Both the position numbers and the translations under genes were made by a program. Positions 16,882-24,916 of a stretch of 64,000 nt of DNA are shown here, piece by piece. Origin of the DNA: Parageobacillus caldoxylosilyticus NBRC 107762 (lineage in GTDB: Bacteria > Bacillota > Bacilli > Bacillales > Anoxybacillaceae); assembly GCF_000632715.1 (NCBI RefSeq), contig NZ_BAWO01000013.1, positions 62,001 to 126,000 on the forward strand, in the 5' to 3' direction. Below the pieces are notes generated by a model, which saw only the letters and a list, made by a program, of their open reading frames with translations, did no database searches and was not told the origin of the DNA. The stretch's first letter is position 1. Each line of letters starts with the position of its first letter.

Positions 16882-17322
16882 ATGAAACATATCGTTCCAT
16901 TGGTGGTGAAATTCGTTGGCTGGAGCATCGCGCTGCTTTCCATCTTTGCGATTTTTAATGCCCCGTTGCTGCTGGTTTTGTTCATGGCGGCAGGAACCGC
17001 GCTCGCTTCTTATATTGTCGGCGATTTGCTGATTTTGCCCCGCTTTGGCAATTTTGTCGCTGTTATTGCCGATCTTCCGCTCTCGTTTTTGTTGATCTGG
17101 CTGGCAAGCTATGCGCTCATTGAACCAACGATGAACATGGCATACGCTTCCTTTTTCTGCACACTGGCCATCGGCGCCATTGAAGCATTTTTTCATTTGT
17201 TTATGGAAAACCATATTCTTGAAGAAGCGAGAAAGGAACAGGCGTACCGCTGGTATGACGAAGGGAGATGGGCGACGGAGTTTGCCGAGGAATATGAACG
17301 GGAGAAAGACGACCGCACATAA
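16882..17322 (+). CDS. DUF2512 (YndM-like) membrane protein
   Basis: 146 residues with four hydrophobic helices in the first 110 residues and a charged cytoplasmic tail (YDEGRWATEFAEEYEREK). The pattern VVKFVGWSIALL ... SYIVGDLLILPRFGNFVAVI matches the DUF2512/YndM family, which is of unknown function and common in spore formers. Terminator overlaps the stop. Confidence 0.8.
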   Translation: MKHIVPLVVKFVGWSIALLSIFAIFNAPLLLVLFMAAGTALASYIVGDLLILPRFGNFVAVIADLPLSFLLIWLASYALIEPTMNMAYASFFCTLAIGAIEAFFHLFMENHILEEARKEQAYRWYDEGRWATEFAEEYEREKDDRT

Positions 17323-17339
17323 GACGGTCGTCTTTTTTT
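17305..17339 (+). terminator. Terminator after DUF2512 gene
   Basis: AAAGACGACCG / CGGTCGTCTTT, 11-bp perfect stem then T run; the left arm is inside the last codons. Confidence 0.92.
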
Positions 17340-17400
17340 AGATGCAAAAAAAATGCAGCAATACATCATCGTGCTGCCGCCAAGCATAAATGTTTTTATA

Positions 17401-17446
17401 AACTTTTTGAAAATTCCCTTTTCTTTTTTAAAATTTGTGATATAAT
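17401..17446 (+). promoter_or_regulatory. ilvA promoter with CodY-like box
   Basis: AACTTTTTGAAAATT at 17401-17415 matches 13 of 15 positions of the CodY consensus (AATTTTCWGAAAATT). TATAAT at 17441-17446 is the -10; the -35 is weak. The gene starts 46 bases downstream. CodY control of ilvA is known in B. subtilis; its operation here is inferred. Confidence 0.55.
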
Positions 17447-17491
17447 TTACAAATTAAAAAAACAACTTAGAAAGAAAGGGAAAGAAAGAGT

Positions 17492-18763
17492 ATGGAACAA
17501 CAACTGAAACGAAAACAAGGGACCGTTTACGTGGAAGACATTTTAATCGCTTATCATACGTTAAAAGACGTTGTCTATCATACTCCACTGCAAAAAAATC
17601 CCCTATTGTCGGAACGATACGAATGCAACGTCTATTTAAAGCGCGAAGACTTGCAGGTGGTCCGTTCGTTTAAAATTCGCGGCGCTTACAATCGAATGAA
17701 GCATTTAAGCGCGGAAGAACGGAGAAAAGGAATCATTTGCGCGAGCGCGGGCAACCATGCGCAAGGGGTCGCGTATTCATGCCGGGCGCTCGGTGTGCAT
17801 GGAAAAATATACATGCCGGCGACAACGCCGAGACAAAAAGTCTCGCAAGTGCAACTGTTTGGAAAAGATATGGTAGAAATTGTGTTAGTAGGCGATACGT
17901 TTGATGACTCCTTTAACGAGGCCATGAAGTGTGCGAAAGAAGAAGGCCGTACGTTCATTCATCCGTTTGATGATGAGTATGTCATCGCCGGACAAGGGAC
18001 CATCGGCGTTGAAGTGCTCAATGACTGCGAAGAACCGATCGATTTTGTGTTTGCGAGCATTGGTGGCGGTGGATTGATGGCTGGGCTTGGTACATATATC
18101 AAGAGCATTTCCCCAGCCACCAATATTATCGGCGTCGAACCGGCAGGAGCCCCGTCGATGAAATCCGCACTTGAACAAGGTCGTGTTGTGACATTAGAGG
18201 AAATTGATAAATTTGTAGACGGGGCGGCGGTCAAAACAGTTGGTGAAAAAACGTTTGCCCTTTGCAAGGAAATGCTTGATGACATTGTTGTTGTCCCAGA
18301 AGGAAAAGTATGCACGACGATTTTGGAATTATATAATGAAAACGCGATTGTCGCGGAGCCGGCGGGGGCGCTTCCGATTGCGGCGCTCGACTTTTACAAA
18401 GAGAAAATCCGCGGCAAAACGGTCGTCTGCGTTATCAGCGGCGGCAACAATGATATTGACCGGATGCAGGAAATTAAAGAGCGGTCAATGATTTACGAAG
18501 GGCTGCAGCATTATTTTATCGTGAATTTTCCACAGCGCGCCGGCGCACTGCGCGAGTTTTTGGATGAAGTCTTAGGACCGACCGATGACATCACCCGCTT
18601 TGAATACACAAAGAAAAACAATAAAGAAAGCGGTCCGGCTTTGGTCGGCATCGAGCTAAAGCGCCGCGAAGATTACGCGCCGCTGATTGAACGGATGAAG
18701 AAAAAAGGCTTTCCGTTTCAAGAAGTGAATAAAGATCCGAAGTTATTCCACTTGCTCATTTAG
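17492..18763 (+). CDS. ilvA: Threonine dehydratase, biosynthetic
   Basis: PLP-dependent deamination of threonine to 2-oxobutyrate, the first step to isoleucine. 423 residues, the short bacillar form with a single C-terminal ACT-like regulatory region (about residues 330-420, HYFIVNFPQRAGALREFL). The PLP lysine is in VVRSFKIRGAYNRM, with SAGNHAQGVAY and the phosphate loop SIGGGGLMAGLG. GAAAGGGAAAG ribosome site. The position near ypmP/degV matches B. subtilis gene order. Confidence 0.95.
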   Translation: MEQQLKRKQGTVYVEDILIAYHTLKDVVYHTPLQKNPLLSERYECNVYLKREDLQVVRSFKIRGAYNRMKHLSAEERRKGIICASAGNHAQGVAYSCRALGVHGKIYMPATTPRQKVSQVQLFGKDMVEIVLVGDTFDDSFNEAMKCAKEEGRTFIHPFDDEYVIAGQGTIGVEVLNDCEEPIDFVFASIGGGGLMAGLGTYIKSISPATNIIGVEPAGAPSMKSALEQGRVVTLEEIDKFVDGAAVKTVGEKTFALCKEMLDDIVVVPEGKVCTTILELYNENAIVAEPAGALPIAALDFYKEKIRGKTVVCVISGGNNDIDRMQEIKERSMIYEGLQHYFIVNFPQRAGALREFLDEVLGPTDDITRFEYTKKNNKESGPALVGIELKRREDYAPLIERMKKKGFPFQEVNKDPKLFHLLI

Positions 18764-18811
18764 AAAAAAAGCGCGAAAAAAGTCGGAAAGATTTCGCGCA
18801 TTTCTGACATA

Positions 18812-18858
18812 CTTTTTCACCGGTTTGGTGTATAATAAAAGTAAATCGGTGAAAAAAG
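18812..18858 (+). promoter_or_regulatory. Inverted repeat bracketing the ypmP promoter -10
   Basis: CTTTTTCACCG (18812-18822) is mirrored by CGGTGAAAAAAG (18847-18858), with TATAAT at 18831-18836 between. It could be a repressor operator or a 5' UTR hairpin; no known regulator is assigned. Confidence 0.45.
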
Positions 18859-18870
18859 AGGATTGATATT

Positions 18871-19122
18871 TTGTTATTCAAAAGCCTAGAGTTCAAAAAC
18901 GCTTATGGGCAAAAGGTGAAGATTATCGAAATTCCAGTATTGGAGGAAGATAACACGTATCGATTTATGATTCAACTCCGTTTAGAAACGTTTATTGCCA
19001 AAGTATATCGATCCCCAAATGATCGTTCTGTGTATTCGTTTCGCGAATATTTGAAAAAAGTATTAAAATGGCCAGTGTACGAACAAATTTTTAAAACGAA
19101 TGTATTAAAAAACAACGCGTAA
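18871..19122 (+). CDS. ypmP: DUF2535 (YpmP) family small protein
   Basis: 83 residues starting MLFKSLEFKNAYGQKVKIIE, the length and N-terminus of YpmP/DUF2535. TTG start with AGAGGA upstream. Soluble, beta-rich N-terminus and basic C-terminal helix (YLKKVLKWPVYEQIFKTN). Function unknown. Monocistronic: own promoter with an inverted repeat, and a strong terminator at 19132. Confidence 0.8.
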   Translation: MLFKSLEFKNAYGQKVKIIEIPVLEEDNTYRFMIQLRLETFIAKVYRSPNDRSVYSFREYLKKVLKWPVYEQIFKTNVLKNNA

Positions 19123-19131
19123 CACTTTCAC

Positions 19132-19164
19132 AAGTTGTTTTGCCTCGGGCAAAACAACTTTTTT
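19132..19164 (+). terminator. Terminator after ypmP
   Basis: AAGTTGTTTTGCC / GGCAAAACAACTT, 13-bp perfect stem with a TCG loop, followed by T run. Confidence 0.93.
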
Positions 19165-19240
19165 CTTTGGTGGTTTTGTATAGGAATTTTTCTCATTTCA
19201 TTATATAATTGTACAGAAAGCTATATTTAGGAGTGAATGC

Positions 19241-20083
19241 ATGAAAAACGTAAAAATTGTAACCGACTCGACGGTGGATTTATCGAAAGAGGTGCTCGAG
19301 GAACACGGAATTGAAGTCGTCCCGCTTCATTTTACGATTGACGGGGAAGCGTTGATCGACCGCGTCACGATTACGCCTGATGAGTTTATGAAAAAAATGA
19401 AAGCGGCAAAGGAGCTGCCGAAAAGCTCGCAGCCTTCTGCCGGTGAGTTTCTTTGCGCCTACGATCGTCTTGGCGAGGATGGAAGCGAAGTCCTTTCCAT
19501 TCATATGTCTGGCGAGCTAAGCGGCACAGTCCGCTCCGCCCAGCATGCCGCGAACATGTCCAAAGCGAACGTGACCGTCGTCGACTCCCAGTTTATTTCG
19601 TGTGCGTTAGGCTTTCAAGTGCTGGAAGCGGCGCAATTGGCAAAAGAGGGAAAAAGCGTAGCGGACATTGTCAGCCGCCTGCAAAACGTTCGCCGTCATA
19701 CCCGATTATACGTCATGCTTGATACGCTCGAAAATCTTGTAAAAGGCGGGAGAGTTGGCCGTGGGAAGGCGCTGGTCGGTTCGCTTTTAAATATTAAACC
19801 GATCGCCGCGCTGGACGATGGCATGTATACGCCGATCACGAACGTGCGCAGTTATTCACAAGCCGTTAAATATTTGACGAATCAATTGATTTCAGATATT
19901 GCGAACAAAACGGTGCGGAGGGTGGCGATTGCTCATTCTGATGCGCTCGCTTTAGCGGAACGGCTGAAACAATCGATTATCGGGGCGATAGGATATCAGC
20001 ACCTTGATATCGTTCAGACGACACCGGTCATTTCGATTCATACCGGAGCGGGAGCGGTTGGGCTTATGTATTATACCGACTAA
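19241..20083 (+). CDS. DegV family fatty-acid-binding protein (FakB-like)
   Basis: 280 residues. VTDSTVDLSKEVLEEHGIEV is the DegV N-terminal block, KSSQPSAGEF and LSIHMSGELSGT line the lipid site, and the C-terminus has IAHSDALALAERLK and HTGAGAVGLMY. Proteins of this family bind a fatty acid and present it to the FakA kinase for phosphorylation; the preferred fatty acid cannot be inferred. The sco-like gene follows 31 bases later. Confidence 0.88.
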   Translation: MKNVKIVTDSTVDLSKEVLEEHGIEVVPLHFTIDGEALIDRVTITPDEFMKKMKAAKELPKSSQPSAGEFLCAYDRLGEDGSEVLSIHMSGELSGTVRSAQHAANMSKANVTVVDSQFISCALGFQVLEAAQLAKEGKSVADIVSRLQNVRRHTRLYVMLDTLENLVKGGRVGRGKALVGSLLNIKPIAALDDGMYTPITNVRSYSQAVKYLTNQLISDIANKTVRRVAIAHSDALALAERLKQSIIGAIGYQHLDIVQTTPVISIHTGAGAVGLMYYTD

Positions 20084-20114
20084 GATATGGAATAGAAGAT
20101 GGGGGCACGAAAAG

Positions 20115-20681
20115 ATGAAAAGAATGCTGCTTCTTCTTGCTATCGTTCTGCTTGCTGCCTGCGGAAAAACGATTCCCGATGCCAAAAACTGGCCAGTTAG
20201 TAGTTTTACGTTTACGGACCAAAATGGGAAGCCATTTGGTTTAAAAGATTTAAAAGGGAAAGTATGGGTTGCCGACTTTATTTTTACAAATTGTGAAACG
20301 GTTTGTCCGCCAATGACAGCCCATATGGCCAAGTTACAAAAGAAGGCGAAAGAAAAAGGGCTCGATGTTGAATTTGTCTCATTTAGTGTGGATCCAGAAG
20401 TAGATACACCGGAAAAGTTAAAAGAGTATGTGAAAAAATTTGACGGTGATTTATCAAACTGGCATTTGCTTACAGGATACAGCCAGCCAGAAATTGAGAA
20501 ATTTGCCGAGAAAAATTTTAAAACGATTGTAAAAAAACCGGAAAATGAGGATCAAGTGATCCATGGAACAGAGTTTTATCTTGTTGACCAAAACGGTACC
20601 ATTGTTCAAACTTATAGTGGAGTGCAAGATGTTCCGTATGAAAAGATTTTAGAGCATATCGAAATTTTGCAGTCGTCCTGA
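20115..20681 (+). CDS. ypmQ: Sco1/SenC-type copper chaperone lipoprotein (YpmQ)
   Basis: 188-residue lipoprotein with lipobox LLAAC near residue 16, and a thioredoxin fold with the copper-binding CETVC motif (FIFTNCETVCPPMT) and a distal histidine in VIHGTEFYLVD. Sco proteins deliver copper to the CuA centre of cytochrome c oxidase on the outer face of the membrane. ATG 20115 is chosen; ATG 20124 would also keep the lipobox. Part of the ypmQ-ypmR-ypmS block known from B. subtilis. Confidence 0.9.
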   Translation: MKRMLLLLAIVLLAACGKTIPDAKNWPVSSFTFTDQNGKPFGLKDLKGKVWVADFIFTNCETVCPPMTAHMAKLQKKAKEKGLDVEFVSFSVDPEVDTPEKLKEYVKKFDGDLSNWHLLTGYSQPEIEKFAEKNFKTIVKKPENEDQVIHGTEFYLVDQNGTIVQTYSGVQDVPYEKILEHIEILQSS

Positions 20682-20682
20682 A

Positions 20683-20713
20683 GGGCAAAAATGTAGGCGC
20701 ATTTTTGCCTTTT
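20683..20713 (+). terminator. Terminator after ypmQ
   Basis: GGCAAAAATG / CATTTTTGCC stem then TTTTCG. Confidence 0.75.
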
Positions 20714-20752
20714 CGTGTTTTCTCTGTTTGCGGCATAAGGTAGGTGTAGATC

Positions 20753-21544
20753 ATGAAAAAATGGGGATTGCTTTTTTTATTATTGTTCTATTGCGCCGGC
20801 TGTTCTTCGCAGCAGGCAATCAATGCCAGCTTGCCTGAACGGCAAATAAAGCTAGCACCGCGTATGGTTGCCAATGATTTTTTTCCAAAAGATATCCGCG
20901 TGCTCGCTCTTGGCGATTCATTAACGGAAGGAATAGGGGATCGCGAACAAAAAGGCGGATATATTTCGCGCTTGCGCCAACAATTATTACAGCATAAAGG
21001 GGTGCGGACGATTACGGTCGTCAATTTAGGAAAACGGGGATTGCGGATTAGCCAGCTTGACGACGTCGTCCATCAACATATAGAAGCAGTTGAACAAGCT
21101 GATTTGATTTTCATTACGATCGGCGGCAATGACATGATGAAAATTGTCCGTTCCCATTTTTTTGACTTATCATATGAACTGTTTGCTAAAGAGCAAAAAC
21201 GGTTTGCCGCTCGGTTGGATCATTTATTGGCTACGATTCGCGCCGCCAATCGACATGCCACCATTGTTCTTATCGGGTTGTATAATCCATTTTCGAGCTC
21301 GCTGTCCAATGTTCCGGAAATTGACGATGTCATTGAGCTATGGAATAACGGCAGCAAAGAAGTATTAAAACGTTATGACCGTACAATATTTGTAAACGTG
21401 AAAGATTTATTTGACAACCGTGATGATATGTTATACAGCGATCAGTTCCATCCGAATGAAATCGGCTATGAACAAATGGCAAGACGAGTATATGACGAGC
21501 TGACAAAACATGAAGAGATGTGGCTAAGGAGATCGGAACAATGA
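20753..21544 (+). CDS. ypmR: GDSL/SGNH-type lipase-esterase lipoprotein (YpmR)
   Basis: 263 residues with lipoprotein signal (LLFYCAGCSS). SGNH hydrolase blocks are in order: block I ALGDSLTEGIGD (nucleophile Ser), block III ITIGGNDMMKI (Asn), block V YSDQFHPNEIGY (Asp and His). Probably a surface-anchored esterase with unknown substrate. The stop overlaps the ATG of ypmS by four bases (ATGA), so the two are translationally coupled. Confidence 0.9.
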   Translation: MKKWGLLFLLLFYCAGCSSQQAINASLPERQIKLAPRMVANDFFPKDIRVLALGDSLTEGIGDREQKGGYISRLRQQLLQHKGVRTITVVNLGKRGLRISQLDDVVHQHIEAVEQADLIFITIGGNDMMKIVRSHFFDLSYELFAKEQKRFAARLDHLLATIRAANRHATIVLIGLYNPFSSSLSNVPEIDDVIELWNNGSKEVLKRYDRTIFVNVKDLFDNRDDMLYSDQFHPNEIGYEQMARRVYDELTKHEEMWLRRSEQ

Positions 21545-22116
21545 ATTGGAAAAAGTGGTTTTGGGCATTAGTGATATTGGACATTGCCGTTGTCGTGCTG
21601 CTTGCGGCGTGGCTGTTTCAGCCGGCTAAGCCGATTTCGGTGCCGCCGCCGAAAAAAGCAAAAGGGGCGACATTTACGGTATATTCGCACAAAGAACATT
21701 TGAATACGGTAATCAATGATTATATTCGCAAAAAGACAAAAGATCATCCGCTGCAATATCGCGTCTGGCTTGATGACCGCGTGTATGTGGCAAGCAAGCT
21801 TCCGGTATTCGGCCGGGAGCTTGACCTCGTCGTTTCCTTTATTCCAAAAGTGGTTAAAGGTGGAAATGTGGAGCTGCAACGTCCGGAAATATCACTGGGA
21901 GAGTGGGAGCTTCCCGTCACCTATGTCTTAAAATATTTGCGAAAACATGCGCCGCTGCCGGATGAAGTGATCATTGACCCAGTGGCAAACCGCGTTTATG
22001 TGGCGCTCACCGATATTCGTTTCGGCAACGGTTATCAAGTTTCCGCCCGGAAAATGGATTTGGCAAAAGATGAAATTGTATTCACGTTGACCATTCCGAC
22101 ATCGGCAAAACAATAA
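21541..22116 (+). CDS. ypmS: DUF2140 (YpmS) membrane-anchored protein
   Basis: 191 residues with one N-terminal anchor (WFWALVILDIAVVVLLAAWL), then an extracytoplasmic domain. The ypmR-ypmS overlap, VNDYIRKK-type N-domain and IDPVANRVYVAL/LDDRVYVAS patterns fit DUF2140. Function unknown. GGAGATCGG ribosome site in the end of ypmR. Confidence 0.85.
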   Translation: MNWKKWFWALVILDIAVVVLLAAWLFQPAKPISVPPPKKAKGATFTVYSHKEHLNTVINDYIRKKTKDHPLQYRVWLDDRVYVASKLPVFGRELDLVVSFIPKVVKGGNVELQRPEISLGEWELPVTYVLKYLRKHAPLPDEVIIDPVANRVYVALTDIRFGNGYQVSARKMDLAKDEIVFTLTIPTSAKQ

Positions 22117-22142
22117 GGGCCGCTGATCAGCGCGCCCTTTTT
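22115..22142. terminator. Terminator between ypmS and the convergent methyltransferase
   Basis: AAGGGC-GCTGATCAGC-GCCCTT stem, palindromic, followed by TTTTT on the plus side. Confidence 0.8.
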
Positions 22143-23507
22143 CTACATCATTCGTAATCCTTTCGGATAAAAGTTTTTCAGCATACCTTTTACTTCTTTT
22201 CCCCAGCCGAGCGGATAGCCATCAACGGTCACAAGCAGCCAGCCGCGGTCTTCTCCCGTCTGGATCGTTTCCCCGCGCAAATATTTTAGACATTCGACGC
22301 TGTCGCTTGACAAGTCAAGGGAGTAACGAACTTCTTGCGGCTTTAGCGATAAGGCAAGCGCGTGGTTTGGCTCAAACCGTTGCTTTTTCGCTTCTCCTAA
22401 GTGCAGTCCTACCCGTACCACTTTTAGGCCATCGAAATTCGGACAGTGATCAGGCAAGGCGAAAAGATGATGTTGAAAAGCATACAACGGTTTGGTGATT
22501 TCTATCTGTAACACTTTCTGTTCAAACTGTCGATAATCGCGAATCATTTGTTTGGAGACGTTCGATTTGGCATAACGCCCATTCCATGAAGGAGAGGGGC
22601 CTGTTTTTTTTATTTTCGCGACAAAATGGCCTTCTCCTTTTAACGAATGTGGCCATAGCCGGGCCGTTCGTTCTATTTCCTCCAAGTTCGTGTTCGTCCA
22701 TTCCGGTCTTCCTGGCTGAATGCCATGAACTTTTTCAATCGATAGCAATTCAAGATCATCATATGTTTGTAAAAAAGCTTCTATTGTCTGTTCGTTTTCT
22801 TCGGGAGAAAACGTGCAAGTGGAATAAACGAGAATGCCTCCTTCTTTTAACATCTCATAGGCGTATTGCAAAATATGCTGTTGTTTGATGGCGCATTGTT
22901 CGACGTACGCCTGGCTCCAATATCGAACGGCTTTCTCGTCTTTTCGGAACATGCCTTCCCCCGAGCATGGAGCGTCTACTAAAATTTTGTCAAAAAACCC
23001 AGGGAAATATTTCGCGAGCTTTTCCGGTGTTTCATTCGTAACAAGCGCGTTTGTAACGCCCAACCGCTCGATATTTACCGAAAGTGCTTTGGCGCGTTTC
23101 GGATGAATTTCATTGGCGATAATCAGCCCTTGATTTTTCATCATTGCCGCAAGCTGAGTCGTTTTTCCGCCAGGTGCGGCACAAAGGTCAAGAACCGTTT
23201 CCCCCGGATTCGGTTTTAACACCTCAGCCACAAACATCGCGCTCGGTTCTTGGATATAATAGAGCCCTGCCGCATGATACGGATGCTTTCCAGGTTGTTC
23301 GTCTGCATCATAATAAAAGCCGGTAGGGCAAAACGGAACGGGGGAAAGTGCAAACGGGACGATCGTTAAAAATGCTTCTCGGTCGATTTTCAACGGATTG
23401 AACCGTAACCCGTTTGCTTTTTCTTCCCGATAGGTGGAAAAAAAACGAGAAGCTTCATCTTTTAACAGCCTCTCCATTTTTTCGATGAATTCGCTTGGTA
23501 ATTTCAA
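22143..23507 (-). CDS. RsmB/RsmF-family (NOL1/NOP2/Sun) m5C RNA methyltransferase
   Basis: 454 residues. SAM motif LDLCAAPGGKTTQLAAMM; catalytic cysteine motifs VDAPCSGEGMFRKDE (PC) and VYSTCTFSPEENEQT (TC), the pair typical of m5C methyltransferases. The C-terminal third (from about residue 300) resembles the RsmF RNA-recognition tail (YPLGWGKEVKGMLKNFYPKG). The substrate is probably 16S rRNA; the exact position cannot be read. TTG start at 23507 with AAAGGAG upstream. Confidence 0.88.
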   Translation of the reverse strand: MKLPSEFIEKMERLLKDEASRFFSTYREEKANGLRFNPLKIDREAFLTIVPFALSPVPFCPTGFYYDADEQPGKHPYHAAGLYYIQEPSAMFVAEVLKPNPGETVLDLCAAPGGKTTQLAAMMKNQGLIIANEIHPKRAKALSVNIERLGVTNALVTNETPEKLAKYFPGFFDKILVDAPCSGEGMFRKDEKAVRYWSQAYVEQCAIKQQHILQYAYEMLKEGGILVYSTCTFSPEENEQTIEAFLQTYDDLELLSIEKVHGIQPGRPEWTNTNLEEIERTARLWPHSLKGEGHFVAKIKKTGPSPSWNGRYAKSNVSKQMIRDYRQFEQKVLQIEITKPLYAFQHHLFALPDHCPNFDGLKVVRVGLHLGEAKKQRFEPNHALALSLKPQEVRYSLDLSSDSVECLKYLRGETIQTGEDRGWLLVTVDGYPLGWGKEVKGMLKNFYPKGLRMM

Positions 23508-23603
23508 TGATCAAACTCCTTTCCTGTCCGATCAAATGGCTTGTTTTTATTATACACTTGATCAAGTGTTCGATAAACGATGTTTCAAAATGACGCGATG
23601 GTG

Positions 23604-24197
23604 CTATTTTCCGCCTAACCATTTGATTTTTGGTTCCGTTTTGTTGATAATGCGTTTTATATTCGCGCGGTGACGGTAAAAGATAAACGCCGTTAATAAC
23701 AATACTGCGATCATTAGCGGAATATCATCAGTAAAGAAGATCGTATAAATAACAGCATATACCCCGGCTAACATCGAAGATAATGAAACATATTTGGAAA
23801 TATACAAAACAATGAAAAAGACAATAAGAAGGGAAACGAATAAAAGCGGTGAATAAAACAACATCACCCCTGCTGATGTAGCAACCGCTTTTCCGCCGCG
23901 AAATTTAGCAAAGATCGGATAGATATGCCCGAGAACCGCGCACACTCCTGCCAAAAGCGGATGTACGTGAACGGAAAATAATACAGGTAAGCTTGCTGCT
24001 AATGTTCCTTTCAAAATATCTCCGCATGTGACCATAATCCCCGCTTTTACGCCAAGCACACGAAATGTATTTGTCCCTCCTAGGTTTCCGCTTCCATGCT
24101 CGCGAATATCGACTCCGTATCCTATTTTTCCAACAAGGAGCGCAAACGGAATCGACCCAAGAAGGTAAGCTGCGATCAAAATGAGTGCTTTTTCCAT
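23604..24197 (-). CDS. plsY: Acyl-phosphate:glycerol-3-phosphate acyltransferase
   Basis: 197-residue integral membrane enzyme using acyl-phosphate to make 1-acyl-glycerol-3-phosphate. Motifs are [40 protein letters not shown] and a C-terminal [13 protein letters not shown]. About five transmembrane helices. The ATG at 24197 has AGGGAG upstream. Reading continues to a basic tail. Confidence 0.94.
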   Translation of the reverse strand: MEKALILIAAYLLGSIPFALLVGKIGYGVDIREHGSGNLGGTNTFRVLGVKAGIMVTCGDILKGTLAASLPVLFSVHVHPLLAGVCAVLGHIYPIFAKFRGGKAVATSAGVMLFYSPLLFVSLLIVFFIVLYISKYVSLSSMLAGVYAVIYTIFFTDDIPLMIAVLLLTAFIFYRHRANIKRIINKTEPKIKWLGGK

Positions 24198-24390
24198 CAA
24201 TCTCCCTACACCCTTTACTCATCAAATTTGTGCATGTTTTTATTTTATCATGCATGAAAAAAAACGGTAGATAGAAAAATAGAATATGTATACGAAAAGA
24301 TATTTTTTTTGCATTTATTTTTTTGGCAAAGTAAACTGAATAGTAACATCATTTATTTCACCGCTGGAGCAAAAAGAGGAGGAAGAAAAA

Positions 24391-24816
24391 GTGAAAGCGA
24401 AAGTGACGTGGAATGGGCAAATGTCATTTACAGGGATGAGCGCTTCGGGAGTGGAAATCCCGATGGATGCCTCCAAAGAAGCAGGGGGGCAAGATTCTGG
24501 AGCGAGACCGATGGAATTGATTTTACATGGGCTTGCCGGATGTACGGGAATTGACATTATATCGATCTTGACAAAAATGCGACTTGAGGTTCGTTCGTTT
24601 TATATGGAAGTGGAAGGAACCCGTGCGGACGATCATCCGAAACGGTTTACGGATATTCACATTCATTATGTGTTAGAAGGGGATTTGCCAGAGGACAAAG
24701 TCGTCCGCGCCATTCAATTGTCTAAAGAGAAGTACTGCTCTGTATCCCATTCGTTAAATGCCGACATTACGGCAAGCTACTCGATTAATGGTGTGAAAGG
24801 GGAAAAACAGTTGTAA
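24391..24816 (+). CDS. OsmC/Ohr-family peroxidase-like protein
   Basis: 141 residues. Start KAKVTWNGQMSFTGMSASG; the first conserved cysteine is in ILHGLAGCTGIDIISIL and the second in SKEKYCSVSHSLNA, the pair that reduces organic hydroperoxides in OsmC proteins. GTG start with GAGGAGG upstream. It resembles the YhfA/YmaD branch rather than Ohr, by eye. Confidence 0.85.
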   Translation: MKAKVTWNGQMSFTGMSASGVEIPMDASKEAGGQDSGARPMELILHGLAGCTGIDIISILTKMRLEVRSFYMEVEGTRADDHPKRFTDIHIHYVLEGDLPEDKVVRAIQLSKEKYCSVSHSLNADITASYSINGVKGEKQL

Positions 24817-24858
24817 AAATCCAACAAGTCACGATTCACGCCAATACAAGCGAATTTT

Positions 24859-24907
24859 AAAAGGGGCTGATTGGAAAGCAATTCTGCTTTTCGGTCAGCC
24901 CCTTTTT
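24859..24907. terminator. Bidirectional terminator
   Basis: AAGGGGCTGA / TCAGCCCCTT with an inner GGAAAGCA/TGCTTTTC helix, between the convergent osmC-like and aldehyde dehydrogenase genes; T runs on the plus side and TTTTAAAA on the minus side. Confidence 0.85.
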
Positions 24908-24916
24908 CTTGGATTA

